From assembly GCA_002417905.1 (NCBI GenBank), contig DIDB01000221.1, positions 1 through 12,803 of the forward strand: DNA of 12,803 nt, read 5' to 3'. This stretch comes from Pseudomonadaceae bacterium UBA5811. GTDB lineage: Bacteria > Pseudomonadota > Gammaproteobacteria > Pseudomonadales > Pseudomonadaceae. The notes under the pieces are model-generated. The model worked only from the letters and a program-made list of their open reading frames with translations, was not told where the DNA came from and did no database searches. Each line of letters starts with the position of its first letter. Positions within the stretch are counted from its first letter, which is position 1. The position numbers were made by a program, and so were the translations under genes. Shown one piece after another: positions 7,962 through 12,803 of this stretch.

Positions 7962-9683
7962 CTACAGGGCCAGCTGCTGGCTGAGCACGGCCCGCAGCTT
8001 GCCGGGGCGCAGCGGCTTGTTCAGCAGCGGGGCAGCCAGCCGGGCGGCCTCGGCCTGGCAGCCGGCAGAGCGGTCAGCCGTAATCAGTACCGCCGGAATT
8101 TCATAGCCAAAATGCAGGCGCAACTGCTGGACCGCCTCACCGCCATTCTGGCCGTGGTCCAGGTGATAGTCCGCCAGGATGGCTTCAGGCGGCTGCCCGG
8201 CCAGCACCTGCAGGGCTTCGGGCAGATCCCGGGCCGTCAGGACCCGGCAGTCCCAGTGCCCCAGCAGGGCCGCCATGCTTTCCAGGATGGCCGGCTCATT
8301 ATCAATCACCAGCAGGCGGCAGCCAGGCAGCGGATCGCCCAGACCGGGCAATGTGCTGCGGAGCGGTTCGCTCACCAGCGGCTGCCCGGCCAGCGGAACC
8401 TTCAGGGAAAAGACCGAACCCTGGCCGACCCGGGAGCAGACTTCCAGCGGATACCCCAGCAGACGGGTAATCCGCTCGACAATCGCCAGCCCCAGCCCAA
8501 CCCCCTGATGACCGGGCCGGCGCGGCACATCCAGCTGGTTAAACTCTTCAAAGATCGCTCCCAGCTGGTCCTCCGGAATGCCACGCCCGGTATCCACCAC
8601 TTCCAGCCGGACCTGCCCCTCCAGCCGGGCGGCCCGCAGCAGCACGCCACCCCGCTCGGTGTAGCGGCAGGCATTGCTCAGCAGGTTGCGCAGAATCCGT
8701 CCGAGCAGCCGGGCATCGGTATTCACGGCCAGTGGCGGACTCTGCACCTGCAGAAACAGGCCGGCGGCCGCCGCCACGGGCTGGAATTCGGAGGCCAGCG
8801 GCGCCAGCAGCTCCTCCAGGCTGTACACGGCCAGATCCGGGCGGACCGCGGCCTGGTCCAGCCGGGAAATGTCCAGCAGGTCGGTCAGCAGCTCCTCGGC
8901 GCCCTCCAGTGCCTGATGGGCCCGGCCCACCAGATGATGCTCAGCCTCCGGCAGGCTCCGCTCATGCAGGGTAGAAATCAGCAGGCGGGCCGCATTCAGC
9001 GGCTGCAACAGGTCATGGCTGGCCGCTGCCAGAAACTGGTCCTTGCTGCGGTTCGCCTCCTCGGCCACATCCCGGGCCTCCCGCAGGGCCTGTTCAACCC
9101 GCACCCGGCCGGCAATTTCCTGCTGCAGGTGCTGGTTGGCGGCCAGCAGCTCCTCCGTGCGCAGGACAACCCGCAGCTCCAGCTGGTCGTTTAGCTGCTG
9201 CAACCGCAGTTCGGCCTGCTTGCGCTCGGTGATGTCGGCCACAAAGCCCTCCACCAGCCGCTCATCGTCCGGCCGGCACAGCAGGTTCATGGTCACATCC
9301 AGCCACTGGCCATCCTGGCGGCGCAGGCGGGTTTCATAGCCGGTCAGGCTGTGCTCGCGGCGCAGGATTTCCAGCACCTGGCGCAGCTCCTCTGCCCCCG
9401 GAAACAGGCCGGACAGATCCAGCTGGCAACCCAGCAGGTCCTCGGGCCGTGCATAACCCAGCATCCGGGCCAGGGCCGGGTTGGCGGCCTGCAGCCCCTC
9501 GCCCAGCCGGGCCTGGAAGATGCCGTGCACCGCATGCTCAAACAGCCATTTGTAGCGGTTGCGCTCCCGCTCCAGCTCGTCAAGACGGGCCGCCAGCTCC
9601 GGATAGTAGCTTTTGCGCGCCGAATGGCTGCCCAGCCCCAGCAGGTCAGCAATGTCTGGCCGCCCCTCAGAGGGCTTCGGCAT
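7962..9683 (-). CDS. ercS: Hybrid sensor histidine kinase, ErcS type
   Basis: This is a 573-residue cytoplasmic hybrid kinase without membrane helices. It has a short N-terminal region with a coiled coil (about 28-45), one PAS domain (about 46-155, ending FVADITERK), a coiled coil (155-215), a dimerisation domain with His223 in AASHDLLQPLNAARL, an ATPase domain (N box near N333-N337, D364-TGRG, GVGLGLA near 394), and a C-terminal receiver (about 455-570) with D461, phospho-acceptor D505 in ADYHLDHGQNGG, T535 and K556. H-box and receiver motifs are nearly the same as in the NahK-type kinase, so the two are paralogues. In P. aeruginosa ErcS (PA1992) lies beside ErcA and acts in ethanol-oxidation control. 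The start at 9683 is preferred over ATG 9698 because GAGG (9690-9693) lies 6 bases upstream of it. The gene overlaps ercA by 17 bases, which suggests translational coupling. Confidence 0.85.
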   Translation of the reverse strand: MPKPSEGRPDIADLLGLGSHSARKSYYPELAARLDELERERNRYKWLFEHAVHGIFQARLGEGLQAANPALARMLGYARPEDLLGCQLDLSGLFPGAEELRQVLEILRREHSLTGYETRLRRQDGQWLDVTMNLLCRPDDERLVEGFVADITERKQAELRLQQLNDQLELRVVLRTEELLAANQHLQQEIAGRVRVEQALREARDVAEEANRSKDQFLAAASHDLLQPLNAARLLISTLHERSLPEAEHHLVGRAHQALEGAEELLTDLLDISRLDQAAVRPDLAVYSLEELLAPLASEFQPVAAAAGLFLQVQSPPLAVNTDARLLGRILRNLLSNACRYTERGGVLLRAARLEGQVRLEVVDTGRGIPEDQLGAIFEEFNQLDVPRRPGHQGVGLGLAIVERITRLLGYPLEVCSRVGQGSVFSLKVPLAGQPLVSEPLRSTLPGLGDPLPGCRLLVIDNEPAILESMAALLGHWDCRVLTARDLPEALQVLAGQPPEAILADYHLDHGQNGGEAVQQLRLHFGYEIPAVLITADRSAGCQAEAARLAAPLLNKPLRPGKLRAVLSQQLAL

Positions 9684-10830
9684 ACACAACCTCAACATCC
9701 CGCTGGGTGGACTGGCGCGGGTTGGTCAGGATGCAGGGGTCTTCCATGGCATGCCGCGACAGGAAGGGAATGTCCGAACTCGAAACGCCATAAAGCCGCA
9801 GGGTTTCCTGCAGGCCCAGCGCCCGCTTGAAGGCAATCAGATGGGCCAGCAGCCGGTCGCGCACCTGATCGCCCGCCAGTCCCCGGCAGTCCACCCCCAG
9901 AGTTTCCGCAACCACCCGGAACCGCTCGGGGGCCGCCCGGAAGTTGAAGGCCACCACATGCTCCAGCAGTGCGGCATTGCAGACGCCATGGGGCAGGTCC
10001 AGGAAACCGCCCAGACTGTGGGACATGGCATGTACCGCGCCCAGTACCGCGTTGGAAAAGGCCAGGCCGGCCTGCATGCTGCCCCGCATGACTTTTTCTC
10101 GCAGTGCCAGATCGCCGGGCTGGCGGACCAGGCCGGCCAGATTGCCACCAATCAGCCGCATGGCCTCCAGCGCATGCAGGTCGGTCAGGGCACCGCTGCC
10201 GGTGGAGACAAAGGCCTCGATGGCATGGACCAGCGCATCCAGTCCGGTACAGGCCGACAGGAACGGGCTCATGCTGGCTGTGGTTTCCGGATCAATCAGC
10301 GAAACATCCGGCACCACCGCCTTGCTGACGATGGAGAATTTCATCCGTTCGGCCCGGCTGGAAATGATCACAAACTGCGAGACATCTGCCGAAGTCCCCG
10401 CAGTGGTCGGAATCAGGATCAGCGGCGGGCTGGGTACCCGGATGGTATCCACGCCCTCAAAGGCCGTAATCGGCTGGCCGCCATGGGCGGCCACAATGCC
10501 GATGGCCTTGGCACAGTCCATCGGACTGCCGCCCCCAACCGCCACAATCACGTCACAACCCTGCTGGCGATACAGTTCGGCCCCCTGCATCACTTCCTCG
10601 ACCCGGGGATTGGGCGACACACCGGTATACAGCACATGACCGATACCCTGCTGGTCCAGGCTGGCCAGTACATCATTGACCCAGCCCGCCTGCAGGACAC
10701 CCGGATCGGAGACGACCAGCACCTGTCTGGCCCCAAAGGTGGCCGCAAAGTTGCCGGCGGAATGGCGGGCGCCCGGACCGAAAACAATTTCCGGGCTGAC
10801 GAATTTGCGCAAGGCGGTGAGTCTGGACAT
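9667..10830 (-). CDS. ercA: Iron-containing alcohol dehydrogenase, ErcA type
   Basis: This is a 387-residue group III (iron-dependent) alcohol dehydrogenase, the usual family length. The N-terminal NAD(P)-binding half shows GGGSPMDCAKAIG (99-111) and TTAGTSADVSQFV. The C-terminal half carries the metal-site signature LDALVHAIEAF and GAVHAMSHSLGGFLDLPHG; the four metal ligands of the family map to D198, H202, H267 and H281, so catalysis appears intact. ErcA (PA1991) is an enzyme of this family encoded with ErcS and needed for normal ethanol-oxidation signalling in P. aeruginosa. Here too it is directly upstream of and overlapping an ErcS-like kinase, so a signal-modulating role is more likely than bulk metabolism. 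ATG 10830 (MSRLTALRKFVSPEIVFG) matches the usual family N-terminus; ATG 10854 would add 8 residues. Neither has a strong ribosome site (AGG 10 bases before 10830). It could also act as a general NAD-dependent alcohol dehydrogenase. Confidence 0.88.
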   Translation of the reverse strand: MSRLTALRKFVSPEIVFGPGARHSAGNFAATFGARQVLVVSDPGVLQAGWVNDVLASLDQQGIGHVLYTGVSPNPRVEEVMQGAELYRQQGCDVIVAVGGGSPMDCAKAIGIVAAHGGQPITAFEGVDTIRVPSPPLILIPTTAGTSADVSQFVIISSRAERMKFSIVSKAVVPDVSLIDPETTASMSPFLSACTGLDALVHAIEAFVSTGSGALTDLHALEAMRLIGGNLAGLVRQPGDLALREKVMRGSMQAGLAFSNAVLGAVHAMSHSLGGFLDLPHGVCNAALLEHVVAFNFRAAPERFRVVAETLGVDCRGLAGDQVRDRLLAHLIAFKRALGLQETLRLYGVSSSDIPFLSRHAMEDPCILTNPRQSTQRDVEVVYAEAL

Positions 10831-11221
10831 GGGCAGAAGACCTGATGGCAGCATTGTTGTTGTCTTTATCGGCCTGCCGGAGGCGATGGCAGCCTGGTTC
10901 CGGCGACACTGGCCAGACTATTTATACACGCCACCGATACGGGAAAATTACTACCTTGGCACTAGCCCGGCCGGAGACCCGGCGGGCACCCTGTGGAGAC
11001 TGGCCGGAGGGCGGACCGGGAATCTGGCCGGACAGCCGGCATTTATTGTCCTTTAGTATTACTTTTCGTCTCCATCGTAGGATTTCCAAAGAAGCGGCGC
11101 TTCCCTGTAATACCCGGGCCATCATCAGGACTGCCGTTTTTTCCATGCGGGCCGTACCATTGGCCGGCGGGCAGCAGCCCCTGCACACTGCATATAACGA
11201 CAACAAGACGAGGAACTGGCC
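10831..11221. promoter_or_regulatory. Divergent ercA/agmR control region
   Basis: This 391-base gap has no gene I can support. The ercA-proximal part is partly AT-rich (TTTATACACG near 10921, GGGAAAATTACTACC near 10941). The middle holds three GGCCGGA copies (10969, 11002, 11026). An AT-rich island at 11041-11090 follows. The 7-bp inverted repeat GTATTAC (11056-11062) / GTAATAC (11107-11113) encloses a small hairpin, GAAGC-GGC-GCTTC (11091-11103). A TATAAC at 11193-11198 could be a -10 for agmR but lacks a good -35. The ribosome site GAGGA (11210-11214) lies 7 bases before the agmR ATG. The divergent layout suggests shared control of ercA-ercS and agmR, possibly by AgmR itself. Confidence 0.45.
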
Positions 11222-11887
11222 ATGTACCGGATACTGATTGCTGATGACCACCCGCTGTTCCGGGAGGCCATCCACAATGTGGTCAGCGACGGATTTCCCG
11301 GCACGGTCATCATGGAAACGGCCGATCTGGACAGTACCCTGGCCCTGACCCGGGAGAATGACGACCTCGACCTGATCCTGCTGGACCTCAACATGCCCGG
11401 CATGAGCGGCCTGAACGGCCTGATCAGCCTGCGCAACGAGGCCCCGACCATCCCGGTGGTGATTGTCTCTGCCGAGCAGGACAAGCAGGTGGTGCTGCAG
11501 GCCATCACTTATGGGGCCGTCGGCTTTATCACCAAGTCCTCGCCCCGCGCCCAGATGACCGAAGCCATCGAGCAGATCCTCAACGGCAATGTCTATCTGC
11601 CTTCCGACATTATCCGCACCCAGCAGGGCAGCATCCGGCGCAGCACCCCGGCCGATGCCAGCATTCCGGCCGAACTGCTGCAGGCACTGACCCGCAAGCA
11701 GCTGCTGGTCCTCGAGCGCATGACCAAGGGCGAGTCCAACAAGCAGATTGCCTACAATCTGGATATTGCCGAAACCACGGTCAAGGCCCATGTTTCGGCC
11801 ATCCTGCGCAAGCTGAACGTGCACAACCGGGTACAGGCCATCCTGTCGGCCAGCGATATCGACTTCAATATCTACCTGCGCCGCTGA
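11222..11887 (+). CDS. agmR: LuxR-family response regulator, AgmR/ErbR type
   Basis: This is a 221-residue NarL/LuxR-type response regulator. The receiver domain (1-120) has the acidic pair D8/D9, phospho-acceptor D55 in [12 protein letters not shown]83 and K105. A linker runs to about 150, then a LuxR helix-turn-helix (about 155-212) with [20 protein letters not shown] and [20 protein letters not shown]. The N-terminus [20 protein letters not shown] and the segment around residues 84-120 look very close, from memory, to Pseudomonas AgmR/ErbR, the regulator of glycerol and PQQ-dependent ethanol oxidation. It has no partner kinase of classical type next to it, but the two hybrid kinases in the window are the natural candidates, directly or through an HPt protein. 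It is divergent from ercA and has GAGGA 7 bases upstream. The EamA gene follows after 6 bases and is probably co-transcribed. Confidence 0.87.
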   Translation: MYRILIADDHPLFREAIHNVVSDGFPGTVIMETADLDSTLALTRENDDLDLILLDLNMPGMSGLNGLISLRNEAPTIPVVIVSAEQDKQVVLQAITYGAVGFITKSSPRAQMTEAIEQILNGNVYLPSDIIRTQQGSIRRSTPADASIPAELLQALTRKQLLVLERMTKGESNKQIAYNLDIAETTVKAHVSAILRKLNVHNRVQAILSASDIDFNIYLRR

Positions 11888-11893
11888 CGGCCC

Positions 11894-12676
11894 ATGAACA
11901 CCCGTACCCTGCTGCTGACGGCACTGGCCATGCTGGCCTTTGCCGGAAATTCCCTGCTCTGCCGGCTGGCCCTGCATGACCAGCAGATGGATGCAGCCAG
12001 CTTTACCCTGATCCGGCTGGCCAGCGGGGCCCTGGTCCTGCTGCTGTGCCTGCGCCTGAACAGGCGCCAGCCGGTACAGGGCAACTGGCGGTCGGCCCTG
12101 CTGCTGTTTGTCTATGCGGCGGCATTCTCTTTTGCCTACCTTGAGCTGGGCACCGGAACCGGCGCCCTGCTGCTGTTTGGCAGCGTCCAGATCAGCATGC
12201 TGCTGGCAGGCTGGCGACGGGGCGAACGCCCGGACCGCTGGCAGGGCACCGGGCTGCTGCTGGCCCTGGCCGGGCTGCTGCTCCTGCTGCTGCCCTCGGC
12301 CGGAGCCCCTACCCTGTCCGGTGCGCTGCTGATGGCGCTGGCCGGGCTGGCCTGGGCGGTCTACTCCCTGCGGGGCCGGGGCAACGAAGCGCCCCTGGCA
12401 GCCACGGCGGGCAACTTTCTGCGGGCGCTGGTTCCGGCCCTGCTGCTGGCCCTGGTATCTGCTCCAGACCTGCACTGGACACCCGGCAGCCTGGTCTGGG
12501 CCAGCCTGTCGGGCGGGCTGGCATCCGGCATCGGCTATGCCGTCTGGTATCAGGCACTGCCCGGCCTGCGGGCCTTTCAGGCTGCCAGCGTGCAGCTCAG
12601 CGTACCGCTGCTGGCTACCCAAGGCGGCAGCTGGCTGCTGGCCGAGCGCCTGAGCCTGGGGCAGCGGCTGGCGTAG
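11894..12676 (+). CDS. EamA/DMT-family transporter, truncated by an amber stop
   Basis: This encodes 260 residues of a drug/metabolite transporter superfamily protein with two EamA repeats. Hydrophobic helices can be seen from residue 5 onward (LLLTALAMLAFAGNSLLC, then about 35-54, 69-86, 88-106, 115-132, 137-154, 170-187, 195-215 and 225-247), that is nine helices instead of the usual ten. The stop TAG (12674-12676) falls after LSLGQRLA. Without it the same frame runs to TGA 12731-12733 and adds AAVGGGIALGLGARRRR plus Ile, which reads exactly like the missing tenth helix with a positive-charge tail. The full frame of 279 codons fits the family. So this is either a recent pseudogene, a tolerated truncation or a sequence error. 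The substrate is unknown. It starts 6 bases after agmR, without a clear ribosome site, suggesting coupled translation. Confidence 0.8.
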   Translation: MNTRTLLLTALAMLAFAGNSLLCRLALHDQQMDAASFTLIRLASGALVLLLCLRLNRRQPVQGNWRSALLLFVYAAAFSFAYLELGTGTGALLLFGSVQISMLLAGWRRGERPDRWQGTGLLLALAGLLLLLLPSAGAPTLSGALLMALAGLAWAVYSLRGRGNEAPLAATAGNFLRALVPALLLALVSAPDLHWTPGSLVWASLSGGLASGIGYAVWYQALPGLRAFQAASVQLSVPLLATQGGSWLLAERLSLGQRLA

Positions 12677-12803
12677 GCAGCCGTGGGGGGCGGCATCGCG
12701 CTGGGGCTGGGCGCGCGGCGCCGCCGGATCTGAAGCGGTGGATGGCCGGGCGGTCCCGCGCCGGCTGACCGCTTCCAGCAGGTCAAGCTGGATGCCCTGG
12801 AAG

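Noticed and set aside
10845..11056. Small plus-strand protein in the ercA-agmR gap
   Set aside because: The frame is open and ends at a stop near 11055, but most of the longer version overlaps ercA antisense, there is no ribosome site and the peptide has no recognisable features.
10922..12622. Long minus-strand open frame of 566 codons opposite agmR and the EamA gene
   Set aside because: It is the antisense shadow of two well-supported plus-strand genes in GC-rich DNA. It is rich in Gln, Gly, Arg and Ala without domain motifs and has no ribosome site.
12734..12803. Possible 3' end of a convergent minus-strand gene at the right edge
   Set aside because: Only 70 bases are visible; one minus frame reads as plausible peptide and another stops at about 12784, but neither can be tied to a gene.
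1..12803. CRISPR arrays, insertion sequences, tRNA or rRNA genes
   Set aside because: I saw no regularly spaced repeats, transposase motifs, terminal inverted repeats flanking a gene or RNA gene signatures anywhere in the window.

Overview
The window is GC-rich, tightly packed bacterial chromosome. Protein style (a Gram-negative trimeric-type porin, a proteobacterial Kup potassium transporter, and PAS/hybrid histidine kinases of the kind seen around ethanol-oxidation regulation in Pseudomonas) points to a proteobacterium. I favour a betaproteobacterium, perhaps of the Chromobacteriaceae/Neisseriales group, but this is inference and no marker gene (rRNA, tRNA) is present.

Layout from left to right: (1) positions 1-765, plus strand, hold the tail of an unrecognised gene followed by a small alpha-helical, TPR-like hypothetical protein. 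(2) Positions 776-4511, minus strand, hold a FIST-domain protein followed by a large PAS/hybrid histidine kinase whose start lies inside the FIST gene. This matches the NosP-NahK nitric-oxide sensing pair of Pseudomonas aeruginosa (PA1975-PA1976; the kinase is also called ErcS'). (3) Positions 4590-5801, minus strand, hold an outer-membrane porin. (4) A 281-base divergent region with two strong inverted repeats lies before (5) the plus-strand kup gene. (6) Positions 7962-10830, minus strand, hold an iron-dependent alcohol dehydrogenase of ErcA type overlapping a second hybrid kinase of ErcS type. (7) A divergent intergenic region of about 390 bases. (8) A plus-strand LuxR-type response regulator closely resembling AgmR/ErbR, followed 6 bases later by an EamA/DMT transporter that stops early at an amber codon inside its last membrane helix.

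The main point is the assembly. In P. aeruginosa, NosP, NahK/ErcS', ErcA, ErcS and the AgmR/ErbR regulator belong to one regulatory network for ethanol oxidation and NO/biofilm signalling, and their genes lie around PA1975-PA1992. Here these components sit within about 11 kb, interleaved with a porin and a potassium transporter, and no PQQ ethanol dehydrogenase, cytochrome c550 or pqq gene is visible in the window. A plausible reading is that NO (through NosP) and an alcohol/aldehyde-linked signal (through ErcA/ErcS) are combined by two paralogous hybrid kinases and passed, directly or through an HPt protein encoded elsewhere, to the LuxR-type regulator. The family calls are firm. The wiring is inference.
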